64,000 bases of DNA from Pirellulaceae bacterium (GTDB lineage Bacteria; Planctomycetota; Planctomycetia; Pirellulales; Pirellulaceae). The notes under the pieces were generated by a model. That model worked only from the letters and a program-made list of their open reading frames with translations. It had not been told where the DNA came from and made no database searches. The stretch covers positions 1 to 64,000 of the forward strand of contig JANQLU010000037.1 of the NCBI GenBank assembly GCA_028280445.1. The letters run 5' to 3'. This document shows, one piece after another, positions 24,985 through 33,945 of this stretch (position 1 is the first letter of the stretch; every line of letters starts with the position of its first letter). The position numbers and the translations under genes are program-made.

Positions 24985-26088
24985 ATGAAAAACCACATGG
25001 AGATGATTGTCGGTTTGTCATTTTGTGTGGCCTTGTTGGGGGCTTCCAGTGCTGTCGGCCAGGTGAAAACAAGTGAGGCGAAAAACAAAAAAATTGCATT
25101 GATCCGCGCCGAGATCAATGCGCAAATCAAACAACTTCGAGAACTCGAGCGGCGTTTGATCGATGCCGTCAAAGACAATCAAACTGACCGGCAACAAATG
25201 CCAGCCGAACAATCTGTCGAGTTCAAATCTGGCTCAGGTTTAGTTGGGCGTGTCTACGCGAAAGGCCGTGAAACGACGGTTGTGTTTAAATATGTACACG
25301 GCAAAGTTTTCAAGCCCCAGCCGCTTCGTCAACGAGTTGACGGGGATTTTGTTTTGGAGTTGCGCGGCAAGTTGACAGTCCCGCGTGATATGAAAATAGA
25401 AATCTGGCATGCCGGTGGGGGTGTCAATCATGACGTGAATACGCTGATGGTCGGTCAGCAGCAGATAAATTCCGTCGGCGACAATCGAGTGAAACACAGA
25501 ATCGACCAAGTGCTGCTTAAGACAGGAGTGCATCCCGTTGTTTGGCGATTAACCGGAGGTACATTCCAACACAACTTGTTGAAATTTGTTGATCCCGAGT
25601 CGGGCAAACTCATTCCATTGGAATACGGCAAGGATGAAATCCCCCGCGGGCAGATCAAGGAAATTGTTGTTGTCGGTTCGGAGAAAACAGGTTGGCCGAT
25701 CCCACATAATTGGAAAATCGCAGCATTGTCTCAAGCAAACAAACAAGCATCCATCGCCATCGAAAAATTTCAAAAACAGGCGCTCAACAGTTTACCCAAA
25801 GATTTGAAAGCGGAAGAGAAAAAGGTTGTCTTGGCCAGGCTCAAAGACCGAAAGCATCTGAGTTGCGTTCGAAAAAAATGCAAAGATCACTATCAGCAGA
25901 TGACATCCGTATTTTCGCCAGCCAGATGGCAGAATTGGATATTGGCTGGCAACATCGAAGATTTGCGAACCAATCTCAACGATTGTTGGGAGATTCGGTC
26001 ATTCGGAAAATTCAGAAGTGAAATTGCGGGCTGCATCGACGCAAAAACAGGAAAGCTGTTGCTGCTGTATTTTGTGCCCGAAGGTTAA
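24985..26088 (+). CDS. Secreted hypothetical protein with coiled coil
   Basis: A 367-residue exported protein: signal peptide to about residue 25, then a charged helical segment (residues 33-65) likely to form a coiled coil, and a beta-rich middle (ELRGKLTVPRDMKIEIWHAGGGV) that looks like a carbohydrate-binding or PA14-like sandwich. Two Cys pairs occur late in the protein. AAGGAG lies seven bases before the ATG. It is a single gene with no partners. I do not recognise the family as a whole. Confidence 0.7.
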   Translation: MKNHMEMIVGLSFCVALLGASSAVGQVKTSEAKNKKIALIRAEINAQIKQLRELERRLIDAVKDNQTDRQQMPAEQSVEFKSGSGLVGRVYAKGRETTVVFKYVHGKVFKPQPLRQRVDGDFVLELRGKLTVPRDMKIEIWHAGGGVNHDVNTLMVGQQQINSVGDNRVKHRIDQVLLKTGVHPVVWRLTGGTFQHNLLKFVDPESGKLIPLEYGKDEIPRGQIKEIVVVGSEKTGWPIPHNWKIAALSQANKQASIAIEKFQKQALNSLPKDLKAEEKKVVLARLKDRKHLSCVRKKCKDHYQQMTSVFSPARWQNWILAGNIEDLRTNLNDCWEIRSFGKFRSEIAGCIDAKTGKLLLLYFVPEG

Positions 26089-26152
26089 CCTATTTGTCTC
26101 GCTGAAATTGCAAGAATATGAGTAGTGGCATAGTGCTGTTCTTTCTTTTTGT

Positions 26153-26509
26153 ATGTATGATTCTGGCGACGTTATTCAATGTACATCGAAGTTTCACGCC
26201 GAAGTCGCGAAGCCAAATGCGTATATTGCTTCGGTCATTTTGACCGATGCACTTTGTGTATTTGAAGGCGGCGGGGACCGAACCCGCGTCTTGAATTGCA
26301 TATCGCTCGACAAAAACCGAGATATAGACCATTGCATGCCTGAGTTGGCTGCGTTATGGCTGCAGTTGAGTGACATTGATGAGCATGAGTTAGCACGGAT
26401 TGTCACGATCTGCGAGTCATGGTCTTCACTGCCAGACCAAATCAAACTAGCAATTGAATCGCTCGTTCAGAGCGGATTAAGTTGTGCAGCCGAAGTGTCC
26501 ACCACCTAG
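26153..26509 (+). pseudogene. Open frame over a tRNA-like fragment, probably remnant of an element
   Basis: The frame reads through a dispersed repeat (26186), then through the antisense of a tRNA-like 3' end (26263-26292), then into a 60-residue acidic helical stretch with LPDQIKLAIESLVQSG. From memory, similar short acidic C termini occur next to integrase attachment sites in planctomycetes. The N-terminal part is clearly not a real protein. I treat the whole as the edge of a lost mobile element and not as a working gene. Confidence 0.3.
26263..26292 (-). repeat. 3' end of a tRNA or tmRNA (fragment)
   Basis: On the minus strand the T arm GCGGG-TTCGGTC-CCCGC is followed by CGCCTTC and a discriminator A. 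The T arm and acceptor match the 3' end of tmRNA (ssrA) or of a class II tRNA such as Leu. Nothing further upstream folds as a tRNA, so it is a fragment. Both gene types are common integration sites. No second copy was found in the window. Confidence 0.6.
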
Positions 26510-26618
26510 TCAGAAAAACTTGATCCGCGTGACTTAAACGATCTTGTCTGAAGTTGGCTGACAATTAGGAACGAACAATCGCCGCTCACCCGGGCACCGG
26601 AAGCCTTGCACAGTTAAG

Positions 26619-26670
26619 TAGCCTTTGTGTCAAAGCTTCCCTGCGGGCTCAGCTTTTTGACACTGCTACT
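26619..26670. repeat. Imperfect inverted repeat
   Basis: Outer arms GTAGC/GCTAC and inner arms TGTCAAAGCT/AGCTTTTTGACA enclose a GC-rich loop. It lies between the tRNA-like remnant and the PadR gene. It could be a hairpin terminator or part of a small element. Confidence 0.35.
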
Positions 26671-26810
26671 ACTGTACGTGCCATCCCATTTTTCTCCAAT
26701 CAAAGAGTCCAATAAATCTAATTCTTTACCATCTTATGGCTTTGTTTAATGGGGGAGGTCAAATGGGGCGGGTCAATTTTTTTGCCCAAAAACCGTAAAA
26801 ACACAATGTT

Positions 26811-26831
26811 TCCTATAGCATGACTATAGGA
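26811..26831 (+). promoter_or_regulatory. Operator of the PadR gene
   Basis: TCCTATAG-CATGA-CTATAGGA is a perfect 8-bp dyad with a five-base centre, ending 19 bases before the PadR start codon. PadR regulators usually bind such dyads in their own promoters. Confidence 0.6.
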
Positions 26832-26850
26832 CAAATCATATAGTTGTGCC

Positions 26851-27459
26851 ATGACGCTTGACAAAATACTTCTCGGCCTGCTTTCGGAGAAACCTGCAAC
26901 CGGCTACGAGCTGAAATCCAGGTTTGACGGCGGCATCAATTTTTTCTGGAGCGCGGATCTCAGCCAGATATATCGAACGTTAAAGCGACTGACGCAAAAC
27001 AAGTTGTTGCGGAGTCGCCGGTTGGATTCGGCAAAGGGTCCTGAGCGATGTGAATATCAGATCACGTCAAAGGGCCGAAAGCAATTGCGCGAATGGCTGG
27101 AGCAAACTCCCGCCATTGGTGACAGCCGATTTCCCTATTTGGCTCAGCTTTACTTCTTGGGCGAGCTGGACGATCTAGGAGTAACAATCGCTTACTTTGA
27201 AGCTCTTAAGTCGGACTTGAAAGCAAGATTGAAATTTCTTGAAGAAGATGATGCAGCTGAAGCTTCGCAGGTTGACTCGTACCCAGACGATTTGAGCAAC
27301 GAGCACCTCCATCGATATTTGACTCTTCAGCTCGGCATCATGAATAACCGTTCACGACTACGTTGGTGTGACAAATGCTTGAAGGTCTTGAAGGATAGGC
27401 TGCACAGCGGCATCGACGAAAGTGATTGCGAGTCATCTCAATCAAAACCCAACTCATGA
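26851..27459 (+). CDS. PadR family transcriptional regulator
   Basis: A 202-residue regulator. Residues 1-85 form the PadR winged helix: ILLGLLSEKPATGYELKSRF at the start, then the wing with GPERCEYQITSKGRKQL. The second half is the C-terminal helical dimerisation domain (Vir_act_alpha_C type). A perfect dyad lies just upstream, so autorepression is likely. The carotenoid-oxygenase gene starts 21 bases downstream and is probably co-transcribed. PadR proteins often sense phenolic or hydrophobic compounds; here the effector could relate to carotenoid cleavage products, which is an inference. Confidence 0.9.
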   Translation: MTLDKILLGLLSEKPATGYELKSRFDGGINFFWSADLSQIYRTLKRLTQNKLLRSRRLDSAKGPERCEYQITSKGRKQLREWLEQTPAIGDSRFPYLAQLYFLGELDDLGVTIAYFEALKSDLKARLKFLEEDDAAEASQVDSYPDDLSNEHLHRYLTLQLGIMNNRSRLRWCDKCLKVLKDRLHSGIDESDCESSQSKPNS

Positions 27460-27480
27460 CAATAACTCAAGGAATTTGCG

Positions 27481-28962
27481 ATGAATCGACGAGAATTTTT
27501 GAATGTCTCTGCAGCCGGTGGGACTTCGCTATTGATTGGGCTTCCTCACCTTGGTGCCGTTGAGCAAGAAAAAAAGAGCAAAAACCGATACCTATCGGGG
27601 AATTATGCGCCAGTGAGCGAGGAAGTTGTTGCAGAACGGCTCACAGTGATTGGCAAAATTCCTGCAGGGCTGCAAGGGATGTTCGTGAGAAATGGTCCCA
27701 ATCCTCTTTTTGCACCTAAAGGCAAATACCATTGGTTTGATGGCGATGGCATGCTTCACGGGATTCATATTGCAAACGGAAAGGCAAGCTATCGAAACCG
27801 GTATGTGGAGACCAATGCATTGAAGCATGAAAAAGCAGCAGGAAAAGCGCTTTGGGTTGGCCTCAAAGAATCGCCGGCCAAGTCTACGCCACCCAAGGGG
27901 GCAGAATTGATCAAAAACACTTCCAACACGTCAGTGGTTTTTCATCATGACAGATTACTGTCGCTCTTCGAATATGGATTTCCTTATGAAGTTGATCCCA
28001 AAACACTCAAAACAAAATCTGAATACGACTTTGGTGGATCGTTAAAACACAATTTCACTGCCCATCCCAAAATAGATGTCAGGACTGGCGAACTGATTTG
28101 TTTCGGATACCGGTACGAAAAACCACCATTTATTCATTACAGCGTATTCAATAAACACGGCAAAATGGAGCAATCCATTCCGATTGAAATAGATCGGCCC
28201 GTAATGATGCACGATTTTGCGATTACCGAAAATTATTCGATATTCATGAATTTGCCGATGTTTTTTGAGAGAAAAAATCTGTTTGTCGGCAAAAGCCCGT
28301 TTCAATTTGAAAAGAACACACCATCGAGGTTTGGATTGGTTCCTCGTAAGGGCAAGAACACGAAATTGATGTGGTTTGAAGCAGAATCGTGTTTCGTATT
28401 TCATTCGCTTTGCGCTTTTGAAGAAGGCGACGATGTTGTTCTTTTGGGTTGCCGTTACGCGCGATTCCCACAAGCTCCAGCATTCAGCTTGACAACAGAT
28501 AAACATACAGGCAAAGGCCGAGACCCAGATATCCCTTATCTGCATGAGTGGCGATTCAACACAAAGACAGGAGCAACAAAAGAACGCTCCCTTGATGATC
28601 GACCAAGCGAATTCCCCAGGATCAATGACCGATTTGTTGGCCAGAAAGTCGATTTCGGTTACGCGATGACAGACGACCGCAAAAGCCTTGTTCGTTTTGA
28701 TTTGCGAGAAGGTAAATCGCAACGTCATTCCCATGGAAAAGGAAGACTTGGGGAGGAAGGTGTCTTTGTTGAAGCCGCCAAATCCAATGAAGAAAATGAC
28801 GGCTGGATCCTTTCATATGTATACGATTCCGGGAGTAACCAAAGCGAACTTGTAGTGATTGACGCTAAGGATTTCAGTTCAAAGCCGATCGCCCGAATTC
28901 AGTTGCCTGTGCGAGTGCCGTTTGGTTTTCACGGCACCTGGATTCCAGAAAAAGACCTTTGA
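27481..28962 (+). CDS. Carotenoid oxygenase (RPE65/CCD family) with Tat signal
   Basis: A 493-residue member of the carotenoid cleavage oxygenase family. The four iron-binding His are visible: H195 (TAHPK), H244 (MMHDFAIT), H308 (VFHSL) and H484 (FHGTW). NGPNPLF at 71-77 and HWFDGDGMLH at 84-93 are family signatures. The first 25 residues include RRE followed by a hydrophobic Ala/Gly stretch, a likely twin-arginine signal, so the enzyme may work in the periplasm with its iron loaded before export. It lies downstream of PadR. Substrate could be a carotenoid, apocarotenoid or stilbene. Confidence 0.93.
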   Translation: MNRREFLNVSAAGGTSLLIGLPHLGAVEQEKKSKNRYLSGNYAPVSEEVVAERLTVIGKIPAGLQGMFVRNGPNPLFAPKGKYHWFDGDGMLHGIHIANGKASYRNRYVETNALKHEKAAGKALWVGLKESPAKSTPPKGAELIKNTSNTSVVFHHDRLLSLFEYGFPYEVDPKTLKTKSEYDFGGSLKHNFTAHPKIDVRTGELICFGYRYEKPPFIHYSVFNKHGKMEQSIPIEIDRPVMMHDFAITENYSIFMNLPMFFERKNLFVGKSPFQFEKNTPSRFGLVPRKGKNTKLMWFEAESCFVFHSLCAFEEGDDVVLLGCRYARFPQAPAFSLTTDKHTGKGRDPDIPYLHEWRFNTKTGATKERSLDDRPSEFPRINDRFVGQKVDFGYAMTDDRKSLVRFDLREGKSQRHSHGKGRLGEEGVFVEAAKSNEENDGWILSYVYDSGSNQSELVVIDAKDFSSKPIARIQLPVRVPFGFHGTWIPEKDL

Positions 28963-29199
28963 GAGCTGGACGAAACTGCGTTCGGCTTCATCGTTCGAAC
29001 GCAGTTTGTCACGAGAGATTGAATCTTTCTGCATCTTGCTGGGAAACCCGCTTAACTCTGCAAGGAAGTGTGGCCAATCTAATCACCCATTCTTCAACGG
29101 CACACTACAGCAATTTGACGCGGATTATTTTTGATGTATACTCATCGAATAACAGGATGAGAAATGTTGCATCGTTGTGATTCAGGAGAACAAAACCAA

Positions 29200-30294
29200 A
29201 TGATTGGCGTCAACAAATCTGTGATTTGGAATGGGATGCGAGCTTTCCTGGTTGTTTTATGCGGTTGCATTGTCTCATCTGAGCTCGTTTCGCAGGAAAC
29301 CAGTCGCTTGACCGAAAAATTCAACTCGTTTTTTGAAGCGCGTTCTGGATTCAGCGGCAACGTTTTGGTCGCCGTTCGAGGCGTGCCAGTTTATCATCGC
29401 AGTTTTGGACAAGCGAATCTCGAGCTCAAAGTGGCCAATAGTGAGAAGACAAAATTCAGGATTGGGTCGATATCCAAACAATTTACTTCGATGGCAATCA
29501 TGATTTTGGCCGAACAACGAAAGCTCAATCTTTCCGATCGGATTTCAAAGTACATCGAAGTGCCATCCGGTTGGTCAGAAATTACGATACACCAGTTGCT
29601 GACTCATACGTCGGGTTTGATGCACTCTTGGCAATTGAGCGATTTTCGAGCGCTTGCGTCATCAAAAGGCACAACCAAAGACGCCATCAAGCTGTTCAAA
29701 AGTCAGCCGCTGAAATCGAAACCAGGAACCAAATTTCTTTATAGCGGCCTAGGTTATTTTTTGTTGGCTCAAATTATTGAAGAGGTTTCCAAAACAACTT
29801 TCGAAAGTTTTTTGAAGGAAAATATCTTTGACAAAATCGGAATGGTCAACACAGGGATCGATTATCCGAACAAGATCCTTACGGGCCGCGCTGCTGGGTA
29901 TACAGCAAAAGCAAACGGGATCGAGAATTCGTCGTTTGTCTATCCTCCGCTGCTCAACGGCGGCGGAAGTCTGTATTCAACAACTGGAGATTTGTTGTTG
30001 TGGGATCGTGCGCTGAGAAAGAACAAGCTAATTTCTCAGTCCGCCAAATCTCGGATGCTCACACCTGAGAAAGAGAAATATGCGTACGGTTGGCGAGTTC
30101 TCAAATCGAAGGACCGCTATTTGATGAAACACAATGGCAAGCTGCCAGGGTTTTTTGCAACGATTGCCCGATTTCCTAAAAAAGAAATTCTGGTGGTTGT
30201 CTTAACCAATGTCGAACAGCGCGACAGCGCAAAACATTCTGCTCAATTCATCAAGCTGGCCGAGCAGAGTTTGAAAAGTTTCGAATCGAAGTGA
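29200..30294 (+). CDS. Beta-lactamase-fold serine hydrolase, exported
   Basis: A 364-residue protein with a signal peptide and a class C beta-lactamase/penicillin-binding-like domain. The SxxK motif is S-I-S-K (about residues 90-93), the Tyr motif reads Y-S-G instead of Y-x-N, and HNGKLPGF near the end corresponds to the KTG/HxG box. These enzymes are often esterases or peptidases rather than antibiotic-resistance factors. The ATG at 29200 has AGGAG ten bases upstream; a later ATG at 29236 could also serve. The Asn-to-Gly change in the second motif may alter activity. Confidence 0.85.
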   Translation: MIGVNKSVIWNGMRAFLVVLCGCIVSSELVSQETSRLTEKFNSFFEARSGFSGNVLVAVRGVPVYHRSFGQANLELKVANSEKTKFRIGSISKQFTSMAIMILAEQRKLNLSDRISKYIEVPSGWSEITIHQLLTHTSGLMHSWQLSDFRALASSKGTTKDAIKLFKSQPLKSKPGTKFLYSGLGYFLLAQIIEEVSKTTFESFLKENIFDKIGMVNTGIDYPNKILTGRAAGYTAKANGIENSSFVYPPLLNGGGSLYSTTGDLLLWDRALRKNKLISQSAKSRMLTPEKEKYAYGWRVLKSKDRYLMKHNGKLPGFFATIARFPKKEILVVVLTNVEQRDSAKHSAQFIKLAEQSLKSFESK

Positions 30295-30311
30295 CAAGAA
30301 GATACTCTGGT

Positions 30312-30400
30312 CCTGTGAGCGGCAAGGCGCTAGCCGTCGGTAATGGGCAATCGCAACGAAGCGCTAACGAACCGGCGGCTAGCGCCTTGCCGCTCACAGG
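30312..30400. repeat. Large inverted repeat, family A copy 1
   Basis: Arms of about 29 bases: GTGAGCGGCAAGGCGCTAGC going in and GCTAGCGCCTTGCCGCTCAC coming out, flanked by CCT/AGG, with a 31-base centre. Other copies are at 31624-31684, 32564-32632 and 57889-57969. It sits just after the serine hydrolase gene. The structure would fold into a strong hairpin; it resembles a REP or MITE-type element. Confidence 0.85.
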
Positions 30401-30432
30401 TGGCTTTGCCATCGAATTCTGCGGCGGTGGCT

Positions 30433-31362
30433 CTACTTTTGCTCGCGCTTGAACTCGAAGCCTCGGGGACGGCCGCCGTTGACGAATCCGATCGAGGCGC
30501 TCAGACGACCGTCAGCCGACAATTCGTACACGATACGCTGTGGATAGTCGTGGCGAGGGTTATCGAACACCGCGCGCGTCTTGCCAAGCTCAGTGAGCAC
30601 AAATTCGGTCGGCGTACGTCCGCCGGGCTGCGCGACATAGACCAGGCTGCCATCGCGCTGGACGATACGCAGGTACTCGAACGCGACCATCTTGCCCCGC
30701 GAGACCGTGCGCGATACACCGAGCATCGCGCCACCCCGAGGCGGACTCCATCGCTCCTCGGTCGACCGCGTGCCCTTCTGTCCGATCCACGCGCCGCCCA
30801 ACCACTCCATGTCAGCCATCGTGGCCTTGGCCGGCTTGGGTAGCGCAATGTCCTTCGGATGTCGGTAGAGGGCCACCCCGTGCAGCTTTGCGGGCGAACC
30901 GGAACTGACGCGCACCAACAAACCGTCAGGCGTGATGCGAAACTCCCTCTGGATCAGCACGACGCGCGATTTGTCTTTCTCGCGCACGACGTCCGTCTCG
31001 TATTTGAATACGCCGTCCTTCCACCCGCCACGGTAGCGCGTGATCGTGCCTCGTTTCGTGACTTCGGTGGCTGAGCCGTCGAGCGGGATGCGCTCATCGC
31101 CTCGCGGGCGCACATGGACGACCGCATCCTTCTCGATGCGCAACACGAACTTCACGCTCATAGGCGGCCCTTGCTTCTCGCTAGGGCGGTCCTTCGTGAG
31201 ATCCTTGACGTAGAGCCATTGGCCGCCCAACTCGCGCAATTTGTCGTCTTGCACCGCGCCTTTGGTCTGCGCCGCACTCTCTCTCGATTCCAACGGTACC
31301 AAGACCGCGGCGAGGGTTGCGAGGAGTAAGAGCGATGTTGCGGGCCAAGTGCGTAAGTACAT
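30433..31362 (-). CDS. Secreted DUF6265-domain protein, GC-rich
   Basis: A 309-residue protein with a signal peptide (residues 1-31). The N-terminal half is beta-rich. The C-terminal half (from MADMEWLGGAW) matches DUF6265: a WLGGAW opening, EERWSPPRGGAMLG, FEYLRIVQRDG, and a closing HDYPQRIVYE. It probably forms a lipocalin-like barrel. The base composition is visibly more GC-rich than the neighbours, with most third codon positions G or C, which suggests transfer. Inverted repeats of family A flank it on both sides (30312-30400 and 31624-31684). The ATG at 31362 has AAAGGTG upstream. Confidence 0.78.
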   Translation of the reverse strand: MYLRTWPATSLLLLATLAAVLVPLESRESAAQTKGAVQDDKLRELGGQWLYVKDLTKDRPSEKQGPPMSVKFVLRIEKDAVVHVRPRGDERIPLDGSATEVTKRGTITRYRGGWKDGVFKYETDVVREKDKSRVVLIQREFRITPDGLLVRVSSGSPAKLHGVALYRHPKDIALPKPAKATMADMEWLGGAWIGQKGTRSTEERWSPPRGGAMLGVSRTVSRGKMVAFEYLRIVQRDGSLVYVAQPGGRTPTEFVLTELGKTRAVFDNPRHDYPQRIVYELSADGRLSASIGFVNGGRPRGFEFKREQK

Positions 31363-31623
31363 TGTGGATTCACCTTTCGATTTACAATCAACGACGAGTA
31401 ACGGCATTGCCTATGTTCCCGTCAGCCATACGAGTTATTGTCATGCGCCGTTGGCGCGTTTTTCTTCAAATTAGTTTGAGGGATCGAACCATTGTAATTT
31501 CATTGGGTATATGAAATTGGTCGCTTCATCAAATCTGACATTAACCGCGGCGAATGTCTTGTAAAAATGCGCAATCGGCAATGCTTGGCAGCGTTGATTA
31601 AATCGGAAAGCTGTGAATTTGGC

Positions 31624-31684
31624 GTGAGCGGCAAGGCGCGCCGGTATTTGAGGGTTCACCGGCGGCTAGCGCCTTGCCGCTCAC
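31624..31684. repeat. Large inverted repeat, family A copy 2
   Basis: Same GTGAGCGGCAAGGCG...CGCCTTGCCGCTCAC arms as copy 1 but with an internal deletion of the TAGC segment in the left arm (AAGGCGCGCCGG) and a shorter centre. It separates the DUF6265 gene from the AraC gene. Confidence 0.85.
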
Positions 31685-31700
31685 ATTTAATCAACACTAC

Positions 31701-32507
31701 CTATGCCTGATTCACTGAATTTGCGAATGACGTTTGATCAGCCAAAAACGAAGTTGGAGAGTCGCCGGCAAATCGGCGAAAATCGCGAATCAGGTGCGAT
31801 TGATCAAAAAAGCCCGAGTCCAACGCGATTTGAACCCAGTTCACTGGCAGATCGTTTGACGACAAGGCATCAAACAAGTGTCGAAAACGGGTAATGCGGC
31901 AATACATCTTGGGCGAAGTGCCAACCTCTTTTTGAAATGCCAACTCCAGACTTCGTCGGCTTCGGCCTATCAGCGTGGCCAAGGATTCCACAGAAATATT
32001 GCCACGCGCGAGCATGATCGTTTCCAGCGCCCGTCGGATGCAGATGTTATCGTGATCAAAATCGATCGAACGGAATAGAAATCGGTTGCAAGCGGCAACG
32101 CGCTGCGCGTCACTGGAGGATTCCATGATTTCTTCGACAAACTGATCGATATCAACAAACAGGTTTTCGGCGGGAACCCGTGCATCCGTAATCGATTGCA
32201 TGGGAATCGAAACAAACGGCGCCATCCCACTCGGTTGAAATCGAATACCGATCATTCCGGCGTCGAGCGAACTGTGCAACACCAGCGGCCTGGTCAGTTG
32301 CCCACAAGCGACGACCGCAGGCTGTTTCAGAAATTCCCCGCTGCGATCTACTTCCGCAAAGGGCGAACGAAAATGAATGATAAGTTCAGGAAAACCGTCG
32401 GCAACAATTGTTTCCGGAACCGGATCGTTCGAACGACTTTCAAAAACCCAAAACAACTTGATCCAGGCAGCAAGCTCGATTGGCGGTTTGTACTCTTGGT
32501 ATCGCAT
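31701..32507 (-). CDS. AraC family transcriptional regulator
   Basis: A 268-residue regulator. The N-terminal half contains ETIVADGFPELIIHFR, the DUF6597 sensor signature of this AraC branch. The C-terminal 100 residues carry the two AraC helix-turn-helices: ISVESLATLIGRSRRSLELAF and WVQIALDSGFFDQSHLIRDFRRFAGDSP. The effector is unknown. It lies between two family A repeats, on the same strand as the GC-rich DUF6265 gene, and no other clear target gene is adjacent. Confidence 0.88.
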   Translation of the reverse strand: MRYQEYKPPIELAAWIKLFWVFESRSNDPVPETIVADGFPELIIHFRSPFAEVDRSGEFLKQPAVVACGQLTRPLVLHSSLDAGMIGIRFQPSGMAPFVSIPMQSITDARVPAENLFVDIDQFVEEIMESSSDAQRVAACNRFLFRSIDFDHDNICIRRALETIMLARGNISVESLATLIGRSRRSLELAFQKEVGTSPKMYCRITRFRHLFDALSSNDLPVNWVQIALDSGFFDQSHLIRDFRRFAGDSPTSFLADQTSFANSVNQA

Positions 32508-32563
32508 CTAGGCATTCGCTCACTCGATCAGTTGGCGATTTCGTCAATCGTCCTGACTGACCT

Positions 32564-32632
32564 GTGAGCGGCAAGGCGCTAGCCGCCGGTTCGTTAGTGT
32601 TTCGAACCAGCGGCTAGCGCCTTGCCGCTCAC
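32564..32632. repeat. Large inverted repeat, family A copy 3
   Basis: GTGAGCGGCAAGGCGCTAGC (left) and GCTAGCGCCTTGCCGCTCAC (right) with inner arms CGCCGGTTCG/CGAACCAGCG. Close to perfect over about 30 bases, with a short centre. It lies upstream of the AraC start codon. Confidence 0.85.
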
Positions 32633-33178
32633 GGGGCTTTGGACATGGCTGGGGGCTCATCCCAATACGGAAATGGACGCTATCAAACAACGAGCCTGTG
32701 ACGACGTCACATTCTATTTTGAATTCGGAGGTCTTGTTTTGCAACACAAAGCTTCGCCATAGATTCTGATGACAAGGCGGCAACAGTTGGCAGGTATTCA
32801 ATAACAACTAGTTTCTTCATAGAAAACTGGAAAATACGAGCACGACGCGCCAGCAAGTGGTTCGACCGCGCAAAACCACTCGCTGGCGCGTCGTGCTTGT
32901 AAGATACGGAAACTGCTCTGATTGAGACCGAATTTCGATGGGAACCATATTTGTTACAAAGGATTGCGATTGGCAAATTGGGACGCGACATCGACGCTAG
33001 TCTCCAGGACAAGGTATTATTGAGTTGGAGAAACCGCGTTTGAAAACTTGGGGTCGAATAGCATGGTCGTAAGTACCACCAGGATCATTACAACGGTGTT
33101 TCGCACGGAGTGCTCGGCGGATTCATGAGCAGAAGTCTTCAAAAAAAACTCATGCCAAATTATTGAATTCAAATCTGT
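32633..33178. other. Intergenic region with inverted repeat B
   Basis: About 545 bases without a supported gene. Its main feature is the family B inverted repeat at 32835-32901. Small frames on both strands cross that repeat and lack coding character. Confidence 0.45.
32835..32901. repeat. Inverted repeat, family B copy 1
   Basis: Arms of 28 bases with two mismatches: the right arm reads AACCACTCGCTGGCGCGTCG then TGCTTGTA, and the left is its complement. A second full copy is at 54306-54371, and only the right half is present at 36980-37018. Confidence 0.8.
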
Positions 33179-33586
33179 CTATCCACTTTCAACGATTTCA
33201 ATAACTTCCGCCAAGATCTTTTTATCGACGTTCGAAAATAGAGCTTCGCCGCCATTCTCATAGGCACAAACGAGATTGATCATCCCACGGTCTTTTTCGC
33301 CCAACGCAAGGCAACCCATTCCGTGCCAAAATTGCACCTCCTCAACGACGCAGTTTGGCTCATCTTCGGCCGAATCGAATTCTAATTCAGCCAGGTCCAG
33401 GTCTCCTTCACCAACATGAACCCGTCCTTTTAGTGTGTATATTTTCCAAAGCGAGTCTGGGTTTTTGCCATTTTCTTCGAATGCCAATTCTTCGGCTTCC
33501 TCAAGCACCAAAGACGCTTCGTCGAATTGTTTGTTGTTGACATGGAGTTCCGCTTTATCGAGTAAATCCTGAACTTTTTCTGACAT
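33179..33586 (-). CDS. Small acidic tetratricopeptide-like protein
   Basis: A 135-residue, strongly acidic protein without signal peptide. Two helical hairpins (VQDLLDKAELHVNNKQFDEA and KIYTLKGRVHVGEGDLDLAE) resemble tetratricopeptide repeats, and a third, weaker one follows. Such proteins are usually protein-binding adaptors. The ATG at 33586 was chosen because the frame further upstream is Cys- and Tyr-rich and untypical. It stands alone. No partner is evident. Confidence 0.6.
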   Translation of the reverse strand: MSEKVQDLLDKAELHVNNKQFDEASLVLEEAEELAFEENGKNPDSLWKIYTLKGRVHVGEGDLDLAELEFDSAEDEPNCVVEEVQFWHGMGCLALGEKDRGMINLVCAYENGGEALFSNVDKKILAEVIEIVESG

Positions 33587-33945
33587 TTCTATGACCAAAC
33601 AAATACAAGTTAAATCCGCAGGAAAGTAATATCTACGATGATACAAAATGCCATGGATGTTTTACACTTGCCAATTAGATATTCTTTCCGCCGATCTTGG
33701 AATCCAAAACGGCTGTAGATGTTTGGTTTATGTTCGAAATAGCGTCTTGCTTCGGCGTCCCAATTTAAGTCGGCTAGCCGTTGTAACGTCTTGCTGCCAC
33801 CAAAAGATTAGAGCAATTTTTGTAAAGCGGCCTCGAAATTCCAAATAGCAAGTTTCACCAAAACGTTATAGGAAAATAACTCTGATACAATTGGAATGTG
33901 TCAGATTTTTTCGACTTGTAAATTTCACTCAACGCATAATCATCC
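33587..33945. other. Intergenic region, no feature seen
   Basis: A gap of 359 bases between divergent genes. I found no repeat, hairpin or clear promoter box in it. Confidence 0.4.

Noticed and set aside
30343-30843. Long open frames opposite the DUF6265 gene
   Set aside because: They are shadows of a GC-rich coding sequence; the minus-strand frame has the conserved domain.
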